Of a stretch of 64,000 bases of DNA, positions 1-8,752 are shown in pieces. The position numbers and the translations under genes are program-made. Each line of letters starts with the position of its first letter. Position 1 is the stretch's first letter. Under the pieces are notes generated by a model that saw only the letters and a program-made list of their open reading frames with translations, ran no database searches and was not told the DNA's origin. Source of the stretch: Phycobacter azelaicus (GTDB lineage: Bacteria > Pseudomonadota > Alphaproteobacteria > Rhodobacterales > Rhodobacteraceae); contig NZ_WKFH01000003.1 in the NCBI RefSeq assembly GCF_014884385.1, positions 3,720,015-3,784,014 on the forward strand. The letters are read 5' to 3'.

Positions 1-155
1 TCTGGCAGTCGATCCGCATGCCGCAGATCCACGACAGCCTTACGCCGATCCTGTATGCTCTGCCCGCGCAGATGCTGGCCTATCACACAGCCGTGGCCAA
101 GGGCACCGACGTGGATCAGCCGCGCAATCTCGCCAAATCCGTGACTGTGGAATAG
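1..155 (+). CDS. glmS: Glutamine-fructose-6-phosphate aminotransferase, C-terminal end (partial)
   Basis: The gene enters from the left edge and is read in the frame that begins at base 3. Only the last 50 codons before a TAG stop are present. The fragment contains the stretch [20 protein letters not shown] and ends in [11 protein letters not shown], the very conserved tail of GlmS, which closes the isomerase (SIS) domain. GlmS makes glucosamine-6-phosphate from fructose-6-phosphate and glutamine, the first step to UDP-GlcNAc for peptidoglycan and lipid A. The catalytic parts lie outside the window, so intactness cannot be judged. The next gene starts 3 bases after this stop, suggesting one transcript. 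Confidence 0.93.
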   Translation, partial: WQSIRMPQIHDSLTPILYALPAQMLAYHTAVAKGTDVDQPRNLAKSVTVE

Positions 156-158
156 CCC

Positions 159-875
159 ATGACCTTGGAGGAGGCGCTGGAGCAGTTGAACGCGCATGTT
201 GAAGCCGGGCGCGCAGAACATATGGCCGCCTACCACAAGCAGACGCGTAAAGTTCTGGGCATTCCAAACCCCGCACTGAACGATCTGACCAAGGGCTGGC
301 GTCAGTCGCTGACCGTGGATGACCGCGTCGCGCTGGCAGACAGCCTTTGGACAACGGATATTTTCGAAGCACGCATTGCGGCGGCCAAGCTGCTGACCCA
401 GGCGCGTATCAGGGGAGATGACACCGTCTGGCAATTGATCACCTCCTGGGTGCCCGATTTCGACAGCTGGGCCATTGCCGATCACGCCTGCATGGCTGCT
501 CAGAAACGGTTGGTTGCGGATCCCTCTCGTCTGGAGGAGGTCGAGAGCTGGACGCAGTCCGATCACATGTGGACCCGCCGCGCTGCCCTTGTGGCGACCC
601 TGCCCTGGGCCAAGCTGAACAACATCAAGCCCGCAGATCAGGCGCGCCGCAGCCGTATCCTCGGCTGGGCCGCGACGTATGTGCCCGAACGGGACTGGTT
701 CATTCAGAAAGCCATCGCCTGGTGGCTACGCGATCTCAGCAAGCATGACGCGGAAGCCACACGCGCTTTCCTTGCGACCCATGGCGATGCAATGAAGCCC
801 TTTGCCCGCAAGGAGGCGGGAAAATATCTCAAAGGCGATACGCCACATGCAGATCAGTTTGCGGGACGCACCTGA
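159..875 (+). CDS. DNA alkylation repair protein (AlkD-like, HEAT repeats)
   Basis: The 238-residue protein has the layout of the AlkC/AlkD-type DNA alkylation repair family: an all-helical HEAT-repeat fold of usual length. Visible family features are the N-terminal LGIPNPALNDLTKGW stretch, the central WVPDFDSWAIADHAC segment and MWTRRAALVATLPWAK, matching positions where AlkD aromatic and acidic residues line the DNA groove. Family members remove bulky or cationic alkylated bases (3-methyladenine, 7-methylguanine) without base flipping; activity here is inferred. It starts 3 bases after glmS with no clear separate ribosome site, so translation is probably coupled to glmS. Its last 22 bases overlap the convergent lipoprotein gene. 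Confidence 0.85.
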   Translation: MTLEEALEQLNAHVEAGRAEHMAAYHKQTRKVLGIPNPALNDLTKGWRQSLTVDDRVALADSLWTTDIFEARIAAAKLLTQARIRGDDTVWQLITSWVPDFDSWAIADHACMAAQKRLVADPSRLEEVESWTQSDHMWTRRAALVATLPWAKLNNIKPADQARRSRILGWAATYVPERDWFIQKAIAWWLRDLSKHDAEATRAFLATHGDAMKPFARKEAGKYLKGDTPHADQFAGRT

Positions 876-1324
876 AGTTCGACCAATTCGGTAAGCGGTA
901 CGCCAAGGGCGCGCATGGCAGCGATGGAGACCCGCGCGCTGCCCGTCGTTGGCGAAGGCCTAAGAGTCACGACGACTTCAGCCCCATTGGCACTGCGCAG
1001 CAGCGCCCGCTGCTCGTTGCTGACCAGCGAGGTCTCCATCCACAGCCCCGGCACTGCCGGATCGCCGAGCGAAGCGACAACCTGTTCGGTGCCGGTGAAA
1101 ACCGTCTCAGGCGCGACCTCGGCGTCTTCTGGAGTATCGACAATCTGTTCCGGCACATCCATGGCTCCACCCGTTGCATCCAAGGGCACCTGCGGCCCGG
1201 TCTGCTCTGGCAGAGGTGCAGGCTCTTCCTTTTTGAAACCCGGTAGCTTTGGCATTTCAAAGTCGCCACAGCCGGCAAGCAGCAGAAGCGAAAGAGCAGA
1301 GGATGTAAGGATCAACAGTCGCAT
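854..1324 (-). CDS. Putative lipoprotein of unknown function
   Basis: The 156-residue product starts with a short basic and hydrophobic signal ending in the lipobox LLAGC, so Cys19 should be lipidated and the protein anchored in a membrane. The next 60 residues are rich in Pro, Glu and Asp (a likely disordered tether), followed by a compact domain around residues 75-156 containing TVFTGTEQVVASLGDP and VVVTLRPSPTTGSARVSIAA. I do not recognise a characterised family. The gene overlaps the end of the convergent AlkD-like gene by 22 bases. No strong ribosome site is visible before the ATG at 1324, but the signal peptide supports this start. Confidence 0.75.
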   Translation of the reverse strand: MRLLILTSSALSLLLLAGCGDFEMPKLPGFKKEEPAPLPEQTGPQVPLDATGGAMDVPEQIVDTPEDAEVAPETVFTGTEQVVASLGDPAVPGLWMETSLVSNEQRALLRSANGAEVVVTLRPSPTTGSARVSIAAMRALGVPLTELVELQVRPAN

Positions 1325-1436
1325 GATCCGAACCTACGGCCCGTCCGGGCATCTGACCAGATGAAAATCGAACCTTTGCTCACGAAAATGCACTCCCCTC
1401 TTGCCGCAGGACAAAGCGCGCTTTACCTATTTCTCC

Positions 1437-2444
1437 ATGACTGCTCCGTTGATAGATCCCTTCGCCCGCGCCATCACTTACCTGCGCGTTTCGGTCACCG
1501 ACCGTTGTGATTTCCGCTGCGTCTACTGCATGTCGGAAAACATGACCTTTCTGCCCAAGAAAGAGCTGCTGACTCTGGAAGAGCTTGATCGGCTCTGTTC
1601 CACCTTTGTCGGCATGGGGGTGGAAAAACTGCGCATCACTGGCGGCGAGCCTCTGGTACGGCGCGATATCATGACATTCTTCCGTGCCATGACGCGGCAT
1701 CTGGACAGCGGCGCCCTCAAGGAGCTGACGCTGACCACCAATGGCTCGCAGCTGGAGAAATACGCTCAGGACCTTTTTGATGCAGGCGTGCGGCGCGTTA
1801 ATGTATCGCTAGATACTCTGGACGAGCAGAAATTCGCGGATGTCACCCGTTGGGGGCGTCTACCGCAAGTCTTGCGCGGTATCGATGCGGCGCAGAAGGC
1901 AGGGCTCAGAGTCAAGATAAACGCGGTAGCCCTCAAGGGTTTCAACGAGCCGGAGCTGCCTCAGATAACCCGCTGGTGCGCCGAGCGGGGCATGGATCTC
2001 ACCTGGATCGAGGTCATGCCCATGGGCGATATAGGAAATGAAGATCGCCTGGATCAGTACTGGTCCCTAAAGGACGTACGCAAAGAGTACGAGAACCACT
2101 ACACGGTCACGGACCTTGCCGAGCGTACCGGCGGCCCGGCCCGCTATGTGCGGCTTGAGGAGACAGGTCAGAAAATCGGCTTCATCACGCCTCTCAGCCA
2201 CAATTTCTGCGAAAGCTGCAACCGCGTGCGTCTGACGTGCACGGGCGAACTCTACATGTGTCTCGGCCAGGAAGACATGGCGGATCTGCGCGCGCCCCTG
2301 CGTGATCACCCCGACACTGAGGCTCCGCTCGAAGAGGCCATCCGAGCCGCCATCAACCTCAAGCCCAAGGGCCATGATTTCGACTATTCCCGGCAGACGC
2401 TTGGCGGGCAGATGCCGCGCCATATGAGCCACACCGGCGGCTGA
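1437..2444 (+). CDS. moaA: GTP 3',8-cyclase MoaA
   Basis: This is a 335-residue radical-SAM enzyme that, with MoaC, converts GTP toward cyclic pyranopterin monophosphate, the first step of molybdenum cofactor synthesis. The radical-SAM cluster motif is Cys24-x3-Cys28-x2-Cys31 (CDFRCVYC). A second 4Fe-4S site is formed by the C-terminal cysteines in [18 protein letters not shown]. The protein ends in Gly-Gly, the tail needed for MoaA catalysis. The ATG at 1437 is preferred over an in-frame TTG at 1401 because family proteins start just before the LRVSVTDRC segment. The waaA start follows one base after the stop, an unusual partner for moaA. The cofactor would serve the molybdenum hydroxylase at 28099. 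Confidence 0.96.
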   Translation: MTAPLIDPFARAITYLRVSVTDRCDFRCVYCMSENMTFLPKKELLTLEELDRLCSTFVGMGVEKLRITGGEPLVRRDIMTFFRAMTRHLDSGALKELTLTTNGSQLEKYAQDLFDAGVRRVNVSLDTLDEQKFADVTRWGRLPQVLRGIDAAQKAGLRVKINAVALKGFNEPELPQITRWCAERGMDLTWIEVMPMGDIGNEDRLDQYWSLKDVRKEYENHYTVTDLAERTGGPARYVRLEETGQKIGFITPLSHNFCESCNRVRLTCTGELYMCLGQEDMADLRAPLRDHPDTEAPLEEAIRAAINLKPKGHDFDYSRQTLGGQMPRHMSHTGG

Positions 2445-2445
2445 G

Positions 2446-3786
2446 ATGGCCGCTCGACATACCGGCGGCAAGGCCACAGCCCTGTTTCAAGCCTACCGAG
2501 CCGCAACCGCGCTGATTGCGCCCTTTGCCTATCGCAAGGTGGCCGCAAAGCTGGCCGCGCAAGGCATTACCGAGGTGCGCCAGCGCGAACGCCTGGGCCA
2601 CGCCAGCCAGCCGCGCCCTGACCTTGCCCCCGGCGCACCATTGATCTGGTTTCACGGCGCATCGGTCGGGGAAAGCCTTGCGGCGATTACCCTGATCAAC
2701 CGACTGGCCGAGCGCCTGCCAGATGCACGTTTTCTGTTGACCTCCGGCACAGCGACCTCTGCGCAGATGGCTGAGAAACGCCTGCCGGATCGCGCAATCC
2801 ACCAGTTCGCGCCGCTGGATGCAACCGGGCCGGTCAGCCGGTTCCTCGCCTATTGGCGCCCCGATGCGGGAATATTTGTGGAAAGCGAGCTGTGGCCTGT
2901 CACCTTGGCGGAAGCCCGCAAGGCCGGTACGCGCTTGGCGCTGGTCAACGCGCGCCTTTCCGCACGCTCGCTGGACAGTTGGCGAAAACGCGCTGCTACC
3001 GCCGGGTTCATCCTGTCACGATTTGACCTGCTGCTCAGCCAGAACGAACAGATGGCGCAAGATCTCATCTCGCTTGGCGCCGACCCCGCGCGTGTCCTTC
3101 CCGGGGGCAACCTCAAGGCAGGCGCAGCGCCACTGCCGGTCGATCAAACGGCCCTTGAGCCATTGCGTCAGGCCATCGAAGATCGCCCTGTCTGGATCGC
3201 CTCTTCCACCCATGAAGGCGAAGAAGAAACAGTCCTGAAAGCTCACAAAACCCTTCTGCAGCGTCATCCGGGCCTTTGTTTGGTGCTGATCCCCCGTCAC
3301 CCGGAACGCGCTGATGAGGTTTCCGCGCTGATCGAAGCGGCAAACCTCATCTCGGCGCGGCGCAGCGCTGGCGCAGCACTTACGCCGAAAACCCAAGTCT
3401 ATCTTGCCGATACGCTCGGCGAACTTGGGACTTTCTATGCGCTCTCACCGATCGTGTTCCTCGGCGGCTCGTTCTTGCCTATCGGAGGGCACAACCCGTT
3501 TGAGGTGGCCAGCGCAGGTGCTGCCGTAATCACAGGCCCCGGCACCAGCAATTTCGCTGAAACCTTCCCACCGCTGATCGCCGCTGGCGGGGCCATCGAG
3601 GTGGCTGACGCTGGTGAACTGGCCGAGGCTGTGGACACTTGGCTTTGCGACAACGATGCATTGGCCGCCGCGCGCGAGTCTGCACAGAGCTTTAACACAG
3701 AACAGGCGAGACGGTTAGATGGGATCACGGATCTGCTGATTGAGCGTCTGAGGTTAGAAAAAGCAAGGGCGCAGGTTGATGCCTGA
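2446..3786 (+). CDS. waaA: 3-deoxy-D-manno-octulosonic acid transferase
   Basis: The 446-residue product is a Kdo transferase (KdtA/WaaA, GT30) that moves Kdo from CMP-Kdo to lipid A precursor at the cytoplasmic face of the inner membrane. The N-terminal hydrophobic helix (about 10-30) fits membrane association. The motif GASVGE at 71-76 carries the glutamate that acts as catalytic base in the family. The C-terminal half has the CMP-Kdo-binding Rossmann domain with LGGSFLPIGGHNPFEVA. The gene starts one base after moaA and overlaps the next glycosyltransferase by 8 bases, so the two LPS genes are translationally linked. Confidence 0.94.
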   Translation: MAARHTGGKATALFQAYRAATALIAPFAYRKVAAKLAAQGITEVRQRERLGHASQPRPDLAPGAPLIWFHGASVGESLAAITLINRLAERLPDARFLLTSGTATSAQMAEKRLPDRAIHQFAPLDATGPVSRFLAYWRPDAGIFVESELWPVTLAEARKAGTRLALVNARLSARSLDSWRKRAATAGFILSRFDLLLSQNEQMAQDLISLGADPARVLPGGNLKAGAAPLPVDQTALEPLRQAIEDRPVWIASSTHEGEEETVLKAHKTLLQRHPGLCLVLIPRHPERADEVSALIEAANLISARRSAGAALTPKTQVYLADTLGELGTFYALSPIVFLGGSFLPIGGHNPFEVASAGAAVITGPGTSNFAETFPPLIAAGGAIEVADAGELAEAVDTWLCDNDALAAARESAQSFNTEQARRLDGITDLLIERLRLEKARAQVDA

Positions 3787-4822
3787 CCTCTTTGTCACCA
3801 ACTTCAACCGCAATTTCACAGGGGTTTCGGCGACAGCCGCCAATGTGATCCGCCAGCAGGCCTTGACCCATGATCTGCGGCTTGTGGGTCGCCCCCTGCC
3901 CAGCTGCCCCGAACCAATCAGCACTGCTGGGGCGAAACGTCTGTGCCGCAAAGCCCCAAACGGCAAATCCTTTGCCATCTGGCATGTGCGCCGTAACACC
4001 GAAATGCGCGCGGCGATCTGGGCGCGGGATGTGCTGCGCCTGCCAATTCGCATCGTTTTTACTTCGGCGGCACAGCGGCGGCACTCGGCCTTTCCACGCT
4101 GGCTGATCAGCCGCATGGACGCGGTCATTGCCACCACCGAGAAAGCCGCCGAGTTCGTCCCCAATGTGCGCGCGGTGGTGCCTCATGGGGTGGATACCGA
4201 TCTGTTTCAACCTGCGGAGAACCGCAGCACCGCCTGGGCGGCCCTCGGGTATGGCGGCGACATCGGGATTGCCACCGTCGGGCGCATACGCCCCGAAAAG
4301 GGCACCGATGTCTTTGTCGATGCCATGATAGATCTTCTACCCTCCCAGCCCGGGGCCGTGGCTTTGGTCATTGGCCGGGCCGCACGCGAACACCAAGGCT
4401 TCCTGAAGAATTTGAAATCCCGCATCGCCACGGCTGGTCTGACTGATCGGATCCTGTTTCCCGGCGAAATCCCAGCCACAGACCTGCCCCAGGTCATGCG
4501 CGCCCTGTCGCTGGTGATGCAACTGCCCCGCTACGAAGGCTACGGTATGGCGCCACTCGAAGGCATGGCGAGCGGCGTACCTTTCGTTGGATCTGACGCA
4601 GGCTACTACCGAGCCTTTTCCGCCCAAGGCAAAAGCGGCCTGGTGGTCCCTCTGGATGATGCCGCAGCCGCAGCCGAAGCCGCCCGCAGCATTCTGGACG
4701 ATGCAGACCGCCATGCGCAAATGGCCCAGGATGCCAGGGACATCGCTGAGCACAGCTTCAGCGTAAGGTCCGAGGCTGAGGGGATCGAAGCCGTTTATCA
4801 TGCACTCTGGTCCGAAGGCTGA
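3779..4822 (+). CDS. Glycosyltransferase family 4 protein, probable LPS core (LpcC-like)
   Basis: The 347-residue protein has a GT-B fold of the GT4 family. The C-terminal domain contains TVGRIRPEKGTDVF and the EX7E-type nucleotide-sugar motif in YEGYGMAPLEGMASG. The N-terminal half contains a short acceptor-binding domain ending at VVPHGVDTDLF. Overlap with waaA suggests it adds a sugar to the Kdo or inner core, as the LpcC mannosyltransferase does in rhizobia; the sugar and acceptor are inferred. The ATG at 3779 is chosen over an adjacent in-frame TTG at 3776. A strong hairpin terminator follows 10 bases after the stop. Confidence 0.85.
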   Translation: MPDLFVTNFNRNFTGVSATAANVIRQQALTHDLRLVGRPLPSCPEPISTAGAKRLCRKAPNGKSFAIWHVRRNTEMRAAIWARDVLRLPIRIVFTSAAQRRHSAFPRWLISRMDAVIATTEKAAEFVPNVRAVVPHGVDTDLFQPAENRSTAWAALGYGGDIGIATVGRIRPEKGTDVFVDAMIDLLPSQPGAVALVIGRAAREHQGFLKNLKSRIATAGLTDRILFPGEIPATDLPQVMRALSLVMQLPRYEGYGMAPLEGMASGVPFVGSDAGYYRAFSAQGKSGLVVPLDDAAAAAEAARSILDDADRHAQMAQDARDIAEHSFSVRSEAEGIEAVYHALWSEG

Positions 4823-4831
4823 ACGAAATGA

Positions 4832-4860
4832 AAAAGGCCCGGTGATGAACCGGGCCTTTT
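4832..4860. terminator. Bidirectional rho-independent terminator
   Basis: A 12-bp perfect stem with a short GATGA-type loop and A/T runs on both sides lies between convergent genes: the glycosyltransferase (plus) and the first M20 amidohydrolase (minus). It can act in both directions. Confidence 0.85.
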
Positions 4861-4881
4861 CGTTTTACATCAAGCAAAGCC

Positions 4882-6045
4882 TTACGCGGCAGGCATGCGC
4901 TGCTCGACAATACCAGCCCACCAGCTGCAGCCAGCCGGGATGGCTTCGTCGTTGAAGTTGTATTCAGGATGGTGCACATCGGCGCTGTCGCCGTTGCCAA
5001 CCAGAATATAGGCACCGGGGCGCTCTTCCAGCATGAATGCAAAATCCTCACCGCCCATGACGAGGGGCGCTTCCTCACAATTACCAGATATGTCACTTGC
5101 AACCTTGGCTGCGAAGTCTGTCTGTTCTTCGTGGTTCACCATGACCGGGTAGCCACGGTGGTAGGTGACATCAGCCGTGCCGCCAAAGGTCGCGGCCACG
5201 CCTGCGCAGATCTCCTTGATCCGCTTTTCGGCCAGGTCACGCATCTCTGCAGACATCGTACGCACGGTGCCTTTGATCTGAACCCGCTGGGGGATCACAT
5301 TGAACGCCTTGGAGGAGGTCTCAAACGAGGTCACCGAGACAACAACACGATCCACCGGGTCCGCATTGCGCGATGCGATGGTCTGCAGCGCGAGAACAGC
5401 CTGGGCGGACATCACGGTGGTGTCGATGGTTTCATGCGGTTTGGCCGCGTGACCGCCGCGTCCCTCAAAGGTGATGTCGAACTGGTCGGTCGCCGCAAAG
5501 AAGGCACCGGAGCGGATGGCAAAGCTGCCCACCGGTTTGCCCGGCCAGTTGTGCATGCCGTAGACTTCCTGGATGTTCCAGCGCTCCATCATGCCGTCGT
5601 CGCACATTTCCTTGCCGCCGCCGCCGCCTTCCTCAGCGGGCTGGAAGATCACCACGACAGTGCCGTCGAAGTTGCGTGTTTCCGACAGGTACTTGGCCGC
5701 GCCCAGCAGCATCGCGGTGTGACCGTCATGGCCACAGGCGTGCATGGCATTCGCGGTCTTGGAGGCATACTCCAGCCCGGTCTGCTCGTGAATCGGCAGC
5801 GCGTCCATGTCGGCACGCAGGCCAATGACCTTGCCCGAAGTGTCGGATTTGCCTTTGATCACGCCGACAACGCCGGTGCGGCCGATGCCGGTGACGATCT
5901 CGTCGCAGCCGAACTCCTTCAGCTTTTCTGCCACCAGCGCCGAGGTGCGGTGGGTTTCAAACAGGATCTCGGGGTTTTCATGGATATCACGGCGCCAGGC
6001 GGTGATTTCCTCCTGAAGCTCGGCAAAACGGTTCTTAACCGGCAT
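4882..6045 (-). CDS. M20 family metallo-amidohydrolase, tandem paralogue 1
   Basis: The 387-residue protein belongs to the M20D amidohydrolases (hippurate hydrolase / N-acyl-amino-acid amidohydrolase type). The metal site is visible as MHACGHDGH (101-109), the catalytic Glu pair in QPAEEGG (about 138-139), and MGGEDFAFML plus HHPEYNF near the C-terminus. It hydrolyses an amide bond between an acyl group and an amino acid or related amine; the substrate is unknown. ATG 6045 is preceded by AAGGAG at ideal spacing, better than the GTG at 6054. It is the last of three head-to-tail paralogues that share the start MPVKNR and the end RMPAA, and lies downstream of an ABC peptide-transport ATPase and an ArgE-like hydrolase. 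Confidence 0.92.
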   Translation of the reverse strand: MPVKNRFAELQEEITAWRRDIHENPEILFETHRTSALVAEKLKEFGCDEIVTGIGRTGVVGVIKGKSDTSGKVIGLRADMDALPIHEQTGLEYASKTANAMHACGHDGHTAMLLGAAKYLSETRNFDGTVVVIFQPAEEGGGGGKEMCDDGMMERWNIQEVYGMHNWPGKPVGSFAIRSGAFFAATDQFDITFEGRGGHAAKPHETIDTTVMSAQAVLALQTIASRNADPVDRVVVSVTSFETSSKAFNVIPQRVQIKGTVRTMSAEMRDLAEKRIKEICAGVAATFGGTADVTYHRGYPVMVNHEEQTDFAAKVASDISGNCEEAPLVMGGEDFAFMLEERPGAYILVGNGDSADVHHPEYNFNDEAIPAGCSWWAGIVEQRMPAA

Positions 6046-6107
6046 TTCATTCACTCCTTTTGTTATCTGTTTTGTCCGGTGCTGGCTGCACCGGTAGGCC
6101 CCGCCCT

Positions 6108-7268
6108 TCAGGCTGCGGGCATTCTTCTTTCGACGACCTCCGCGAACCAGCTGATACCGGCCGGGATGATCTCGTCATTGAAATCGTATTCGGGATGGTG
6201 CAGCCCTGCGCTGTTGCCATTGCCAAGGCGGATCATGGCGCCGGGGCGCTCCATCAGCATGAAGGAGAAATCCTCCCCGCCCATCAGGATCGGCACGTCT
6301 TCGCAGCTCGTCACGGCTTCTGCAGCCTCCCGGGCGTATTCAGTCGCGGCCTCGTCATTTATGGTGACCGGGACGCCTATGCGCATCTCGACTTCGACCG
6401 AGCCGCCGAAGGTCTGCGCAACACCCTCGGCGATCTCTTTGATCCGTTTGGGGATCATGGCGCGCACCTCTTCGGAATGGGTGCGGATCGTGCCGCGCAC
6501 CTCGGCCCTGTCGGGGATCACGTTGAAGGCCTTGGAGGAGGTCTCGGCGCTGGTCAGCGTCATGACGGCCTTCTCAATCGGATCCATATTGCGCGAGACA
6601 ATGGTCTGTAGCGCACTGATCATGTGGCACATCATCACCGTCGTATCGACGGTCATATGTGGCTTGGCACCATGGCCGCCGCGCCCCTTGAGGTGCAGGG
6701 TGAACTCATCGACCGAGGCCAAGATCGGGCCTGGACGGATCGCGAATTTACCTGCCTCGATGCCGGGACTGTTGTGGATGGCATAGACTTCGTCGATGCC
6801 AAACCGCTCCATCATACCGTCCTTGACCATGGCCTCGCCGCCATTGCCGCCTTCTTCGGCGGGCTGAAAGATCACCACGGCGGTGCCATCGAAATTGCGC
6901 GTCTCTGATAGATATTTTGCAGCACCAAGCAGCATCGCCGTATGACCATCGTGGCCACAGGCGTGCATCGCGTTAGGGATCTTGGAGGCATGCGGCAGGC
7001 CGGTCTGTTCCTGCATCGGCAGCGCGTCCATGTCGGCCCGCAGGCCAATCGCGCGCCCCTTGCTATCGCTGCGGCCGCGGATCACGGCTACGACGCCAGT
7101 GCGGCCAATGCCGGTCACCACCTCGTCACAGCCAAAACTTTTCAGTTTTTCCGCCACCAGTGCCGAAGTCCGGTGCGTGTCATACAGGATCTCGGGGTGT
7201 TCATGAATGTCGCGGCGCCAGCCGGCAACCTCTTCCTGAAACTCTGCGGCGCGGTTCTTGACGGGCAT
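6108..7268 (-). CDS. M20 family metallo-amidohydrolase, tandem paralogue 2
   Basis: The 386-residue M20D amidohydrolase is closely related to its downstream neighbour: both start MPVKNR, align almost without gaps through the metal-binding segment MHACGHDGHTAMLLGAAKYL, and end in ERRMPAA. The QPAEEGG catalytic segment and MGGEDFSFML are intact. Differences cluster in the lid/dimerisation domain (for example FAIRPGPILASVDEF), suggesting altered substrate choice rather than simple dosage. The ATG at 7268 follows GAGGAGA. The stop is 62 bases before the next paralogue, and the gene starts 10 bases after paralogue 3, consistent with one transcript. Confidence 0.92.
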   Translation of the reverse strand: MPVKNRAAEFQEEVAGWRRDIHEHPEILYDTHRTSALVAEKLKSFGCDEVVTGIGRTGVVAVIRGRSDSKGRAIGLRADMDALPMQEQTGLPHASKIPNAMHACGHDGHTAMLLGAAKYLSETRNFDGTAVVIFQPAEEGGNGGEAMVKDGMMERFGIDEVYAIHNSPGIEAGKFAIRPGPILASVDEFTLHLKGRGGHGAKPHMTVDTTVMMCHMISALQTIVSRNMDPIEKAVMTLTSAETSSKAFNVIPDRAEVRGTIRTHSEEVRAMIPKRIKEIAEGVAQTFGGSVEVEMRIGVPVTINDEAATEYAREAAEAVTSCEDVPILMGGEDFSFMLMERPGAMIRLGNGNSAGLHHPEYDFNDEIIPAGISWFAEVVERRMPAA

Positions 7269-7278
7269 TCTTGTCTCC

Positions 7279-8451
7279 TCAGGCGGCGGGCATTCGTCGT
7301 TCGACCAGTTCGGCAAACCAGCTGCATCCCACAGGGATCGCCTCATCGTCGAACACATAGGCCGGGTGATGGCACATGGCCGTGTCGCCATTTCCAAGGA
7401 AGATATAGGCGCCAGGGCGTTCTTCCAGCATGTAGGCGAAATCTTCGGACGGCATGATCGGATCGGTGTCGTCGTTCACATCCGGCGAGACGGCGCGGGC
7501 AGCCTCCACCGCGTATTGGGTTTCATCCGGCGTATTGATGGTCACGGGATAGCCCGGGGTCCATGTCACTTCTGCCGAGGCGCCATAGGCAGCTGCTACA
7601 TTTTCCGCCACTTGCCGTACCCAGCCCTCGGCGAGCGCGCGGTATTCCGTGTCGAGCGTGCGCACGGTGCCTTGCAGGCGCGCCTGATGGGCGATCACGT
7701 TGGACGCCGTACTGTCGGTCTCAAAGGTTCCCACGGTCAGAACAACCCGTTTTACCGGGTTCACATTACGCGAGACGATCGAATGCAGTGACACGACGAT
7801 CTGCGAGGCCACCAAGGTGGTGTCGATCGCATCATGAGGCGCGGCAGCATGGCCGCCCTTGCCGGTCACGGTGATCTCGAACTCGTCGGAGGACGCCAGA
7901 AGCGCGCCGGGGCGCACCGCGAACTGCCCAACCGGCAGGCCCGGCATATTGTGCAAACCATAAACCTCCTGAATGCCCCAGCGCTCCATCAATCCATCGT
8001 CGCACATGGCCTTGCCGCCCGCGCCGCCCTCTTCGGCCGGCTGGAAGATAAGCACGACGGTTCCGTCGAAATTGCGGGTCTCGGACAAGTATTTCGCAGC
8101 GCCCAACAGAATGGCGGTGTGGCCGTCATGGCCGCAGGCATGCATTACACCCGGTGTCTTTGACGGATAGTCCACACCCGAGGCCTCGTGGATGGGCAAG
8201 GCATCCATATCGGCGCGCAGGCCAATCACCCGTCCAGATGTGTTGGTCTTTCCCTCGATTACCGCGACCACACCGGTGCGGCCAATTCCCGTGGTGATGG
8301 CGCTGTCATCAAGGCCGATCTCTTTCAACCGCTCCACCACAAAGGCAGCCGTCTTGTGAACTTCGTAGAGAAGCTCGGGGTTCTCATGCAGATGGCGACG
8401 CCACTTGGTGATCTCCTCCTGCATCTCGGCAAAACGATTCTTGACTGGCAT
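7279..8451 (-). CDS. M20 family metallo-amidohydrolase, tandem paralogue 3
   Basis: The 390-residue product is the most divergent of the three tandem M20D amidohydrolases, and the first transcribed. It keeps MHACGHDGH and QPAEEGG but has MPSEDFAYML where the other two have MGGEDF, a change next to the second metal ligand region, and HHPAYVF instead of HHPEY. It also has a short insertion (LDDSAI) before GIGRTGVV. These suggest a different acyl or leaving group. The start is the ATG at 8451, preceded by GAGGAA; longer in-frame extensions upstream have no family similarity. About 300 bases without a gene separate it from the argE-like gene, so the triplet may have its own promoter. Confidence 0.91.
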   Translation of the reverse strand: MPVKNRFAEMQEEITKWRRHLHENPELLYEVHKTAAFVVERLKEIGLDDSAITTGIGRTGVVAVIEGKTNTSGRVIGLRADMDALPIHEASGVDYPSKTPGVMHACGHDGHTAILLGAAKYLSETRNFDGTVVLIFQPAEEGGAGGKAMCDDGLMERWGIQEVYGLHNMPGLPVGQFAVRPGALLASSDEFEITVTGKGGHAAAPHDAIDTTLVASQIVVSLHSIVSRNVNPVKRVVLTVGTFETDSTASNVIAHQARLQGTVRTLDTEYRALAEGWVRQVAENVAAAYGASAEVTWTPGYPVTINTPDETQYAVEAARAVSPDVNDDTDPIMPSEDFAYMLEERPGAYIFLGNGDTAMCHHPAYVFDDEAIPVGCSWFAELVERRMPAA

Positions 8452-8752
8452 CCTGTTCCTCTCGATTGAAACGGTCGCTCTTTGGCGTTCGTGCACTCTC
8501 AGGCAATTAAGTTGCCTTCGCAAGTATCTCAAGTCAGCGCGGGTGCCGCCAATTTTCAAACACCCACACCAGCCTTGCGCGCCTTGCGCACAAGCTTTAT
8601 CTTTCAACAGCTTACGAAACACACATTGGCAGCGACTGAAACCTCAACAGCGGCAAAGTCTCAAAAAAATATTTCTACATGCACGGATTATGATCGAAGG
8701 CGTGACCAAGGCAGCCAAAGCTGCACCGCCCTCGAGCCGCTGTGCAGAACCC
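8452..8752. other. Intergenic region upstream of the amidohydrolase triplet
   Basis: This 301-base gap lies between the ArgE-like gene and the three M20 amidohydrolases, all on the minus strand. It contains an A/T-rich patch near 8665-8677 (a run of seven A on the plus strand) and no open frame with coding character. I see no convincing rho-independent terminator for argE and no clear -35/-10 pair, but its length suggests a separate promoter or mRNA-processing site for the triplet. Confidence 0.4.

Noticed and set aside
4969..6786. Long open frame (605 codons) on the plus strand across two amidohydrolase genes
   Set aside because: It is antisense to strongly supported M20 genes; long antisense frames arise from GC-rich codon bias, and the translation has no domain or ribosome site.
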